NCBI GenBank assembly: GCA_946885925.1
Contig: CAMPHP010000104.1
Coordinates: 1 to 8,214 of the forward strand
Reading direction: 5' to 3'
Source of the DNA: an uncultured Litorilinea sp.
Lineage (GTDB): Bacteria; Chloroflexota; Anaerolineae; Caldilineales; Caldilineaceae
Length of the DNA stretch: 8,214 nucleotides
Both the position numbers and the translations under genes were made by a program. The notes under the pieces are model-generated. The model was not told the origin of the DNA. It saw nothing but the letters and a program-made list of their open reading frames with translations, and did no database searches. This document shows positions 1 to 6,637 of this stretch, one piece after another. The stretch's first letter is position 1; each line of letters starts with the position of its first letter.

Positions 1-165
1 ATGGCTAAGTACTATCTTCGGCAAAGGGCAACGGTACTCAGTGGATAGCCCCAATATAACGGAACGGATAGCAGGTGTCAACGGGCATACTTCCACCTTG
101 TTCTTCATTGTTCTTCATTAGCGTTTTCCTGACTGCCTACTCAAATTCGCAAAAAGTGTCACTTC
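1..165. other. Left-edge non-coding stretch, upstream region of the gene cluster
   Basis: No convincing gene lies here. Reading from base 1 there are only 15 codons before a stop at 46-48. The second frame is open from the edge to a stop at 119-121. Either could be the tail of a gene outside the window, but neither has a recognisable motif. A TATAAC hexamer at 55-60 resembles a -10 element (5 of 6 matches), but no good -35 hexamer sits 16-18 bases upstream. The promoter of the downstream cluster is therefore not identified. A short tandem repeat is listed separately. Confidence 0.5.
98..119. repeat. Short tandem repeat, about two copies of a 10-base unit
   Basis: The decamer TTGTTCTTCA occurs at 98-107 and again at 108-117, and the match extends two more bases (TT) on each copy. 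With only two copies and low complexity (T/C-rich), it may be a chance or slippage repeat. It lies about 50 bases before the first gene and has no clear regulatory meaning. Confidence 0.6.
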
Positions 166-1332
166 ATGGTAGATTGCACCCACTTGGCTCCTCGGCGCGG
201 CAGATGGCGTCGTGTACCACATAGTTTGTCCAAGCCTGAATTTATGCTGCGTCGTCTTGTCGGTTGGTTACAACCTGTTGTCCTACTTCTCTCCATAATT
301 GCTATTGGCTGGTTCCTATCAAGCCAATGGCCGGTTCTGCGCAGCTATCCTTGGCGGCTTGATGGGAGTTGGTTTGCCGCGGCCATCCTTCTCACTCTGG
401 CAGGGTGGGGTCTCGAAATTGAAATCTGGCGGCACCTACTCCTGAGTTTGGGTGGCAAGCTGCCTTATCAGGTTGCAGCGCGCAACTGGTTTCTCAGCGC
501 GGTCGTGCGCTACATACCGGGTAACATCTGGCAGCCTCTCAGCCTGACACTCTACAGCCGCCGCTATGGTGTGGCCCCAGAAGTTACCATTACCAGCCTG
601 GTCTTGTTCCAGGTCATTACCTTGTTAGCCATTGCCCCTATCCTGGTCATCTATTTCTTGTGGATCGATACACGCTCACTGGCGGCCCAGTTCATCGCCC
701 AACTGCCACCCGGCTTGATATGGATTGCCCTGCTGCCCATGGTTGCCTTTCTGCTGCGCCCGCAATGGTTGGTGGCCCTGCTCAACTGGACGTTGGCACG
801 GTTAAAGCGCCCGCCACTTGCAGCCTCCTTAACGAGTCCTATGCTCCTGACAATGATCCTGATGACGGCACTAGATTGGCTGATATGGGGTGGAGCCTTT
901 GCCGCACTTACCTTTGCGCTGGCAGGTGATGGCGTGGCAGAACGCGCAACCTTTGCCCCTCTGCTCATTGCCTCTTACCCCATCGCTTATGTGATTGGTT
1001 TTCTCAGCCTGATCACCCCCAGTGGTTTTGGCGTGCGCGAAGGGGCGATGTTTCTGTTGCTAACCCCCCAGATCGACGGTGGTGTAGTCACAGTGATTGC
1101 GTTGGCAATGCGTGTCTGGACAACTCTAGGCGAGCTTGTGATGGCCCTGATCAGCGCGCCATTTGAGCATGCATCTTCTCTTGCACTGGCTGCAAATACA
1201 GTTGCTAATACAGCCGCAGATCACCCTCTTGATGCGACCCACCACCCGCATCAGCCGGTAGACACCCTATTACGCGAGCCGCGGGTCGAGCCAGAAGCAG
1301 TCGGGCCAGACCTTGGCAGCAAATCTTCCTAA
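166..1332 (+). CDS. Flippase-like integral membrane protein (UPF0104 / lysylphosphatidylglycerol synthase TM-region family)
   Basis: This 388-residue protein is mostly hydrophobic, with likely membrane segments near residues 36-52, 68-86, 141-166, 182-198, 226-252, 262-284 and 308-330. Two motifs fit the UPF0104/AglD/MprF-flippase-like family: RYIPGNIWQP at 115-124, matching the conserved Pro-Gly after an Arg, and TPSGFGVREG at 284-293, matching the C-terminal G-x-G-V-R-E block. Family members are multi-spanning proteins that often sit beside glycosyltransferases, and some are proposed to move lipids or lipid-linked sugars; the substrate here is unknown. ATG 166 has only a weak purine-rich stretch upstream (AAAAAGTG, 151-158). 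An in-frame ATG at 244 (residue 27) starts just before the first membrane segment and is a credible alternative. Residues about 332-388 form an unusual polar tail rich in Pro and His. The stop lies 6 bases before the next gene, so the two are probably co-transcribed. Confidence 0.85.
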   Translation: MVDCTHLAPRRGRWRRVPHSLSKPEFMLRRLVGWLQPVVLLLSIIAIGWFLSSQWPVLRSYPWRLDGSWFAAAILLTLAGWGLEIEIWRHLLLSLGGKLPYQVAARNWFLSAVVRYIPGNIWQPLSLTLYSRRYGVAPEVTITSLVLFQVITLLAIAPILVIYFLWIDTRSLAAQFIAQLPPGLIWIALLPMVAFLLRPQWLVALLNWTLARLKRPPLAASLTSPMLLTMILMTALDWLIWGGAFAALTFALAGDGVAERATFAPLLIASYPIAYVIGFLSLITPSGFGVREGAMFLLLTPQIDGGVVTVIALAMRVWTTLGELVMALISAPFEHASSLALAANTVANTAADHPLDATHHPHQPVDTLLREPRVEPEAVGPDLGSKSS

Positions 1333-1338
1333 TCGTCC

Positions 1339-4191
1339 ATGCAGCTACGCACTCGCAACGCCAGTTACTTTGGCTTGGCCTTGCTGACTTTAGCAGCCTT
1401 TATCTTGCGTCTCTACCTCCTCGACGCGCAGAGCCTTTGGTATGACGAAGGGGTAACAGCCGATGTCGCCCGCCGCGGCATTGCCGAATTAACACGTTGG
1501 ACTGCCGATGATATTCAGCCACCACTCTATTACTACATCGTGGCGTTTTGGGGACGCGGCGCAGGATGGAGTGAATGGAGCCTGCGCTTTCCCTCGGTCT
1601 TTTTTGGCGTGTTGACTGTCCCTTTGCTTGCGGTTGTCACAATTGCTCTCACACGCCGCCGCATCTCCGGACTGCTCGCGGCCTCTCTGGCGGCCTTCCA
1701 TCCCCTCCTGCTCTATTACAGCCAAGAAGCGCGCATGTATACGATGCTCACCGCCTTGGCTGTGCTGCTGGGCTATTTGGTAGTTCAGGGAGAAGCCATC
1801 TCACGCCGCCGCAACCTCTTCTGGGTTGTCTATATTCTTATCGCCACTGCCGCGGTGTATACCCATTATTTCGCCTTCTTCCTCCTGTTATCGCTCGGCA
1901 TTGCCTATCTCATCGATCAACTCTATGTGCTGCCGCGCATGCGTACAGATCCGTTTCCTTTGGATGCCGATCCAGACCTGCCCTTCTACCCATCGCGGCG
2001 ACCGATCCTGGGCTTTGTCATTGCCAATTTGGTGGTCTTGATCTTCTACCTGCCCTGGATCACGGCGCTGCTCACTCGCTTTTCGGTAGACAGCAGTTAT
2101 TGGGAAGGTGAATTCAAGTTCCAAGAAGCCCTGCGCCACATTGCAATCAGCTTTATCTCTGGCGAAACTGTGCTGGAAACTGAAGCCGTTCGCTTGCTGC
2201 TGCCCTATGGGGTATTGACCCTCATCTCGATAATAGCCCTTGTGGTGCGCCGGGCCATTCAGCCGCGCACCATCCTCTATGCGTTCTTGTGGCTGGTGCT
2301 GCCCATTGCCGCCATCCTGCTGCTGGCCTTTATCACGCCCAAATTCAATCCGCGCTATGTCATGATTGCGCTGCCCGGTCTATTAATCCTCTGGAGTGCA
2401 GGGTTAGCCGCGCTGATTCGCCTGCCTGGCTGGGATTGGCCCGACATCTTCCGCACCCCCTTTGTACGGATTCAATCACTTGTGGCCTTGATCCTCGTTG
2501 CCCTGCTCTTTACGGGATTCTTCTACGCCGACCGCAACTGGTTCAAAAACCCAGCCTTTACCAAAGCCGAATGGCGCAACCTGATTGAATATGTCCGCTA
2601 TCGCGTTACGAATGACAACAACCGCGAAAAGACACTGATTATCTTGGTCAGTGGTCATGCATGGCCGGTTTGGAATTACTACGCGCCCGAGTTGCCGCCG
2701 CTCCGCTTACCCGACCTTGAAATTCTCGATGTTAATGCGGTGTTGGATTACAACGACAGTGCAGGGCCGTTGCACGACGCATTGGTCAACCACGACAATG
2801 TGTGGCTGGTCCAGTGGCAAGCCGATATTGTAGACCCGATGGAACTTGTCCCGCTGCAACTGGAATTGGCAGGCAAAGAGGAAGAACTAGATGTAGAATT
2901 CTGGCAGGTGCGGCTGCGCCATTTCAACGAGGTCTCCGCCGGGCAGATATTGACGCGCCCCGTAGCGGTCAGCGAGGATAGCGTTAACTTTGGCAACATG
3001 GTCTATTTGGCTGACTATGAAGTGGCGAACAATGGCGATCTCTTGCTCTACTGGCAGCTCCATCCCCAGCATCCAACGCCCATGCCCGACCTCCAGATCG
3101 TTGGCGAGACCTTCACGGGCGAGGGCTTTCCCTTTGCTGGCATCAGCGACCGCCGCCCTGTGGGCTATGACTATCCCACCTTTCGCTGGCGCGCTGACCA
3201 GATCAATCTCGGTCGCATTCCCGCAACGGAGTGGGCAGGGCCAGGTGCGCTCGCAGGGCATTATCGCGTGCGCCTCGGTCTCTACGACACCAACGGCAAT
3301 CTCTCAGGCGTGGATATGCTAGGCTCCGAAGGCCAACCTGTCGGGCGACAGGCCACGTTAGACCTTGACCTTCCTGTAGCGGCCAAGGGGCCAGACACAA
3401 TGGACCCGCTCACCTTTGTTCAGGTCATCCCCGATCTCTTTATGCGCGTAACCGTGTTGGCTGACCAAGCAGAGCCGGGGCAAGCCTTTGCCGCCAATTT
3501 CGAGTGGTACGCCGAAGACAACCCAGAGATTGATATGAATTTACGAGTGCGCTGGCGCTTACAGCGTACAGGCGAAATCTTGGGCGAACAGGTCGTACGC
3601 ATTAGTCCAGGTTTACCCACCAGCCAATGGCCTGATGACGAATTGCTGCGCGACTTAGCCGAATTCCGTGCGCCTCTTGATCTGCCCGCGGACAATTATT
3701 GGCTGGAGATTGGGATGACCACACCCGAAAGTCTGGCGGTGCGCGTCCCCTTCCGCATCACAGGTAGCTCACGCCTCTTTAATCCGCCACCCTACAACAC
3801 GCCCGTTGATGAGGTTTTTGGCGAACGCCTCCACCTGCTTGGCATTATCGAACCATTGCAGATCAGCCCGCGCGCCAATCAACAACTGGCGGTGACGCTG
3901 GTGTGGCAGGCCGTAGGGCGTATGCGCTCCGACTATACCGCGTCAATCCAATGGCTGGATGAAACGGGCGCGCTGGCCGCGCAAGCCGATCTACCCCTAC
4001 CCGGTGGTTCGAGCAATTGGCTGCCCGGACAGGTCGAACTTCAGACTGTCTTTATCAATACGCCAGAAAATCCAGGCGACTACCGGCTCGCCGCTGCGGT
4101 CTATGACGCCAATGCCAGCGACTTCCCGCGCCTGCTCACAGCCGATGGTCGCGACCTCATCGAGTTAGGTGTGGTCACAGTACAACCCTAA
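1339..4191 (+). CDS. GT39-type (PMT/ArnT-like) membrane glycosyltransferase with large C-terminal extracytoplasmic domain
   Basis: This 950-residue protein has two halves. Residues 1 to about 395 form a GT-C membrane domain. After the first membrane segment comes SLWYDEG (32-38), whose Asp-Glu pair matches the catalytic or metal-binding acidic motif in the first outer loop of GT39/PMT/ArnT enzymes. QPPLYY (60-65), SQEARMYT (128-135) and PKFNPRYVMIALPG (334-347) are also typical of bacterial GT39-like proteins. Known relatives move a sugar from polyprenyl-phosphate to a lipid, glycan or protein on the outer face of the membrane; donor and acceptor here are unknown. Residues about 400-550 are soluble (SGHAWPVWNYYAP at 438-450). 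Residues about 553-950 look like three related beta-rich modules, described in the findings. The C-terminal half makes the protein far longer than ArnT (about 550 residues). There is no clear Shine-Dalgarno sequence before ATG 1339; the 6-base gap from the flippase-like gene suggests coupled translation. Confidence 0.88.
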   Translation: MQLRTRNASYFGLALLTLAAFILRLYLLDAQSLWYDEGVTADVARRGIAELTRWTADDIQPPLYYYIVAFWGRGAGWSEWSLRFPSVFFGVLTVPLLAVVTIALTRRRISGLLAASLAAFHPLLLYYSQEARMYTMLTALAVLLGYLVVQGEAISRRRNLFWVVYILIATAAVYTHYFAFFLLLSLGIAYLIDQLYVLPRMRTDPFPLDADPDLPFYPSRRPILGFVIANLVVLIFYLPWITALLTRFSVDSSYWEGEFKFQEALRHIAISFISGETVLETEAVRLLLPYGVLTLISIIALVVRRAIQPRTILYAFLWLVLPIAAILLLAFITPKFNPRYVMIALPGLLILWSAGLAALIRLPGWDWPDIFRTPFVRIQSLVALILVALLFTGFFYADRNWFKNPAFTKAEWRNLIEYVRYRVTNDNNREKTLIILVSGHAWPVWNYYAPELPPLRLPDLEILDVNAVLDYNDSAGPLHDALVNHDNVWLVQWQADIVDPMELVPLQLELAGKEEELDVEFWQVRLRHFNEVSAGQILTRPVAVSEDSVNFGNMVYLADYEVANNGDLLLYWQLHPQHPTPMPDLQIVGETFTGEGFPFAGISDRRPVGYDYPTFRWRADQINLGRIPATEWAGPGALAGHYRVRLGLYDTNGNLSGVDMLGSEGQPVGRQATLDLDLPVAAKGPDTMDPLTFVQVIPDLFMRVTVLADQAEPGQAFAANFEWYAEDNPEIDMNLRVRWRLQRTGEILGEQVVRISPGLPTSQWPDDELLRDLAEFRAPLDLPADNYWLEIGMTTPESLAVRVPFRITGSSRLFNPPPYNTPVDEVFGERLHLLGIIEPLQISPRANQQLAVTLVWQAVGRMRSDYTASIQWLDETGALAAQADLPLPGGSSNWLPGQVELQTVFINTPENPGDYRLAAAVYDANASDFPRLLTADGRDLIELGVVTVQP

Positions 4192-4239
4192 TCTTGAACT
4201 AATTTGCTTGAACCTAGTGTACCCTGGAGCCTCGTGTGC

Positions 4240-4269
4240 TTGGGAATTCTTCCCTCTATCTGCTACACT
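4240..4269 (+). promoter_or_regulatory. Possible internal promoter with extended -10 element
   Basis: TACACT at 4264-4269 is preceded by TGC at 4261-4263, giving an extended -10 layout (TG-N-hexamer). TTGGGA at 4240-4245 is an acceptable -35 (4 of 6 matches) with an 18-base spacer. Each hexamer is only a partial match. Transcription would begin about 7 bases after the -10, around 4276, at or next to ATG 4278, giving a leaderless or nearly leaderless message for the lipoprotein gene. This agrees with the lack of a Shine-Dalgarno sequence before that ATG. Assigned by eye only. Confidence 0.35.
4242..4254. repeat. Small inverted repeat overlapping the candidate -35 element
   Basis: GGGAA (4242-4246) and TTCCC (4250-4254) are perfect inverted arms separated by TTC. 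The element overlaps the candidate -35 hexamer and could be an operator half-site pair. Arms of 5 bases are short enough to arise by chance, and there is no T-run, so it is not an intrinsic terminator. Confidence 0.25.
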
Positions 4270-4277
4270 CACCCATT

Positions 4278-5594
4278 ATGAACCGAACTTACCTTGCCAC
4301 CTGGCTCGCACGGCTTGGCCCTGCACTCTTGGCACTGATGCTTCTAAGCGGCTGCGGTCAACTCGACCTTGCCATGGGGCCGCTGCTCTATGATGTTCAA
4401 GTCACGCCCGACGCTATTAGTCCCAATGCCGACGGCGTGCAGGACGTGACGGAAATCCTCTACAGCCTGCGCCGCCCGGCTGCGGTCAGCATCTATTTTG
4501 AAAATGATGAAGGGGAGCGATTCTACTTTCGCGACGAACGCCGCCGTTCTCCTGGTGATTACAGCGTCTTTTGGGGGGGCGCGGTTGAGGAGCCAAGAAC
4601 GGTCGAGACCGACTATGGCCCTCAAGAAATCCTCAGTTGGGTCTTGCCCGATGGCACGTATACGTGGGTGATCGAGGGTAAAGAGGACAACGGTGAGGTG
4701 ACGAGCATTACGGGGACGATCACCCTCACGGACGCGGACACGACAATACCTGAATTGCACAATTTTGCCGTTGTTCCCGACGTCTTCCGCCCCAACCAAG
4801 ATGGCATTGATGATGAGGTCAGCGTTAGCTATTTCTTGACCGAAGATGTTAATGACATCTCGCTCTACTTAGTTGACCCTGCCGAACCTGGTGTCCGCTT
4901 TTATATTGCAGAAGCTCCAGGCATTGCCAAACCCACGGAGAAAGGCTATCACGAATATCGCTATGAAGCAGATGTTGATCGCAACGCTGAACCACCGCCC
5001 GATGGCACCTATACCCTGATTGGCGAAGCACGCGATACAGCGGGTAACGCGGTACGTGTCGAACGCACCTTGACCATTGACGAGGGAGGTAAACCGCGCG
5101 CCGAAGTTGCCAAGGGTGAGATTCAATGGGAAGGCGAGGCGGGCCGCGTGGTGACCATGATGCTCAATCAGAAACTTTGCTTCACAACCTATGTCACCAA
5201 CATTGGCACTGTCCCCATCCGCACCAGTGGCCCTTGGCCTGGACAAGAATATCTTTTTAGCCAAAATTACAACACACTCGCCGCCACTGTTGACGAAAGT
5301 TGGGGCCAACAACATGGTGTCTGGCGTTTTGGTATTAACTATGATACGACGGGGGTAGACTTTCCCTTCCGCTGGGCGATTGGGCGCAAGGAAGACTTGG
5401 AGATGCGACTGGTGAATGGCGTAGAACAATGGTATCTGATGCCTGGCAAGACGGGCAAAGTGAGTGGCTGTATCACCATTGACCAGCCGCCGCCGCTCGG
5501 CACAATCTTTTGGGGTGGTGGATTGATTCACCAGGGGGTTGCGGTCGTTAATAACGACATCAATCGAATTACCGTTGAAATCGGTGTACCATAA
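4278..5594 (+). CDS. Exported lipoprotein with two FlgD-Ig-like repeats and an unrecognised C-terminal domain
   Basis: From ATG 4278 the product has 438 residues. Arg3 and Arg12 precede a hydrophobic core (13-23) and a lipobox LSGC (23-26), so it is predicted to be lipidated at Cys26 and anchored outside the cytoplasmic membrane. Two repeats follow. Residues about 42-152 carry SPNADGVQD (48-56) and end with PDGTYTWVIEGKEDNGE (124-140). Residues about 165-267 carry RPNQDGIDD (171-179) and end with PDGTYTLIGEARDTAGN (241-257). The Pro-Asn-x-Asp-Gly start and the Asp-Gly-Thr-Tyr...Asp-x-x-Gly end match FlgD-Ig-like and related bacterial Ig-like surface modules. Residues about 280-438 contain two Cys (301, 398) that could form a disulfide, and resemble no family I can name. 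A GTG at 4236 would add 14 residues, but ATG 4278 gives a standard signal peptide and sits just after the candidate promoter. No catalytic motif is visible; an adhesive, scaffold or structural role is only an inference. Confidence 0.8.
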   Translation: MNRTYLATWLARLGPALLALMLLSGCGQLDLAMGPLLYDVQVTPDAISPNADGVQDVTEILYSLRRPAAVSIYFENDEGERFYFRDERRRSPGDYSVFWGGAVEEPRTVETDYGPQEILSWVLPDGTYTWVIEGKEDNGEVTSITGTITLTDADTTIPELHNFAVVPDVFRPNQDGIDDEVSVSYFLTEDVNDISLYLVDPAEPGVRFYIAEAPGIAKPTEKGYHEYRYEADVDRNAEPPPDGTYTLIGEARDTAGNAVRVERTLTIDEGGKPRAEVAKGEIQWEGEAGRVVTMMLNQKLCFTTYVTNIGTVPIRTSGPWPGQEYLFSQNYNTLAATVDESWGQQHGVWRFGINYDTTGVDFPFRWAIGRKEDLEMRLVNGVEQWYLMPGKTGKVSGCITIDQPPPLGTIFWGGGLIHQGVAVVNNDINRITVEIGVP

Positions 5595-5597
5595 GGG
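5593..5597 (+). promoter_or_regulatory. Possible ribosome binding site of the first GT2 gene
   Basis: AAGGG overlaps the stop codon of the lipoprotein gene and ends 11 bases before ATG 5609. The spacing is slightly long and the match short. It is still the best Shine-Dalgarno-like sequence in the cluster. Confidence 0.35.
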
Positions 5598-5608
5598 CCA
5601 GCGCGCAG

Positions 5609-6637
5609 ATGGAAATTGCGGTGATCATTGTCAATTACAATACACGTGACCTCCTGCGCCAATCGTTGAACAGCGTGCTTCACGCGCGCCGCCCACCAAA
5701 CACAGATCTAACGGTTGTGGTGGTGGATAATGCCAGTCAGGATCAAAGCGCGGCAATGGTTGAGCGCGAATTCCCCCAAGTCACGCTGATTGCGTCTCCC
5801 ACCAATCTAGGCTTTACAGGTGGCAACAACCTGGCGCTTTACACATTAGGCTTGAAGGTATCCCCGCCTAACGCAGCCACAAACTTTGCTCCTGCTCCGC
5901 GTGCCTTGTCACCCGAAGGGTCATCTCACAGGTCGCCCGATGCGCTGCTGCTGCTCAACCCCGATGCTGAAGTTGTGGGCGATGCATTGGTAGAACTAGC
6001 GGCATGGTTGGAGCGATTGCCTCGTGCAGGCATGATCGGGGCAAACCTACGTTATGGCGATGGGAGTTTCCAACATGGGGCCTTTCACTTTCCATCGCTT
6101 GCCCAAGTCGCCCTAGACTTCTTCCCGCTAATCGGTCTGCCTGGCACACAGCGTTTGCGCGACAGCCGCTTGAATGGGCGCTATCCTTCATCTCTATGGC
6201 AATCCAAAGCCCCGTTCCCTGTGGATTTTGTGCTCGGTGCAGCCATGCTTGTGCGCGCCGCGGCCATCAATGACATTGGCGGGCTGGATGACAATTACTT
6301 CATGTACTGCGAAGAGATGGATTGGGCGCTGCGAATGCACCAGGCGGGGTGGGGTGTCTATGCGCTGCCCACAGCCCCAATCATCCACCACGAGGGACAG
6401 AGCAGCCGCCAAACACGCTGGGATTCCTACGAACGTCTCTGGCGCAGCCGCTTCCGCTTCTATACCAAACACGCCTCCTCCTACCCTCCGGGCTATTCCC
6501 TAGCACTCCGGCTGCTGGTCCATCTTGGAAGTGCGTGGCGCAGCCATCAAGCGCGCCAACGCTTTGCCAAGGGCGTCAGCACGGGTCAAGAAACTGCCCG
6601 CGAACTCGCTGCTTATGCCACCATCACCCGCTTCTAA
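5609..6637 (+). CDS. GT2 family glycosyltransferase (rhamnosyltransferase-like)
   Basis: This 342-residue protein is a GT-A fold, family 2 enzyme expected to work in the cytoplasm or at the inner membrane face, moving a sugar from a nucleotide donor to a lipid-linked acceptor. Motifs in order: VIIVNYN (5-11) for the first strand and nucleotide binding; VVDNASQD (38-45); NLGFTGGNN (66-74); LLLLNPDAEV (113-122), the DXD-like metal site in the N-P-D form of WbbL-like rhamnosyltransferases; VLGAAMLVR (207-215); and GLDDNYFMYCEEMDWALRM (224-242), with the acidic cluster that usually holds the catalytic base. HHEG (259-262) follows, also typical of this group. A stretch of about 20-27 residues rich in Pro, Ala and Ser (about 84-110) is inserted between the GGNN and NPD motifs, where relatives have a short helix. 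The start lies 14 bases after the lipoprotein stop. Rhamnose as the sugar is a family-level guess. Confidence 0.88.
   Translation: MEIAVIIVNYNTRDLLRQSLNSVLHARRPPNTDLTVVVVDNASQDQSAAMVEREFPQVTLIASPTNLGFTGGNNLALYTLGLKVSPPNAATNFAPAPRALSPEGSSHRSPDALLLLNPDAEVVGDALVELAAWLERLPRAGMIGANLRYGDGSFQHGAFHFPSLAQVALDFFPLIGLPGTQRLRDSRLNGRYPSSLWQSKAPFPVDFVLGAAMLVRAAAINDIGGLDDNYFMYCEEMDWALRMHQAGWGVYALPTAPIIHHEGQSSRQTRWDSYERLWRSRFRFYTKHASSYPPGYSLALRLLVHLGSAWRSHQARQRFAKGVSTGQETARELAAYATITRF

Larger units (their letters stand above)
4192..4277 (+). other. Intergenic gap inside the cluster
   Basis: This is the largest gap between plus-strand genes (86 bases up to ATG 4278). It contains a 7-base direct repeat CTTGAAC (4193-4199 and 4207-4213), a small inverted repeat and a possible promoter, the last two listed separately. 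No terminator-like hairpin with a T-run was seen after the GT39-type gene, so read-through from upstream is plausible. Confidence 0.5.

Noticed and set aside
1..48. A 15-codon reading frame starting with ATG at base 1.
   Set aside because: It is too short, has no recognisable motif, and its ATG coincides with the window edge, so it may be the tail of an upstream gene or chance.
1575..2111. A 178-codon plus-strand frame inside the GT39-type gene.
   Set aside because: It is rich in Cys, His, Arg and Pro, as expected from out-of-frame reading of a GC-rich gene, and it overlaps conserved membrane motifs in the true frame.
4236..4277. GTG at 4236 as the start of the lipoprotein gene.
   Set aside because: It adds 14 residues in front of an otherwise standard lipoprotein signal peptide and would place the start inside the candidate promoter; ATG 4278 fits better.
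4344..4799. A 151-codon minus-strand open frame opposite the lipoprotein repeats.
   Set aside because: It lies entirely opposite a well-supported gene, and its product shows no signal, domain or plausible composition.
4869..5531. A 220-codon open frame on the minus strand inside the lipoprotein gene.
   Set aside because: The plus-strand frame has clear repeats and a lipobox; the minus-strand product has no recognisable domain and is best explained as a shadow of the coding strand.
6525..6614. TTG at 6525 as the start of the second GT2 gene.
   Set aside because: It would overlap the first GT2 gene by over 100 bases, and the added residues do not resemble the family, whose core begins soon after ATG 6615.
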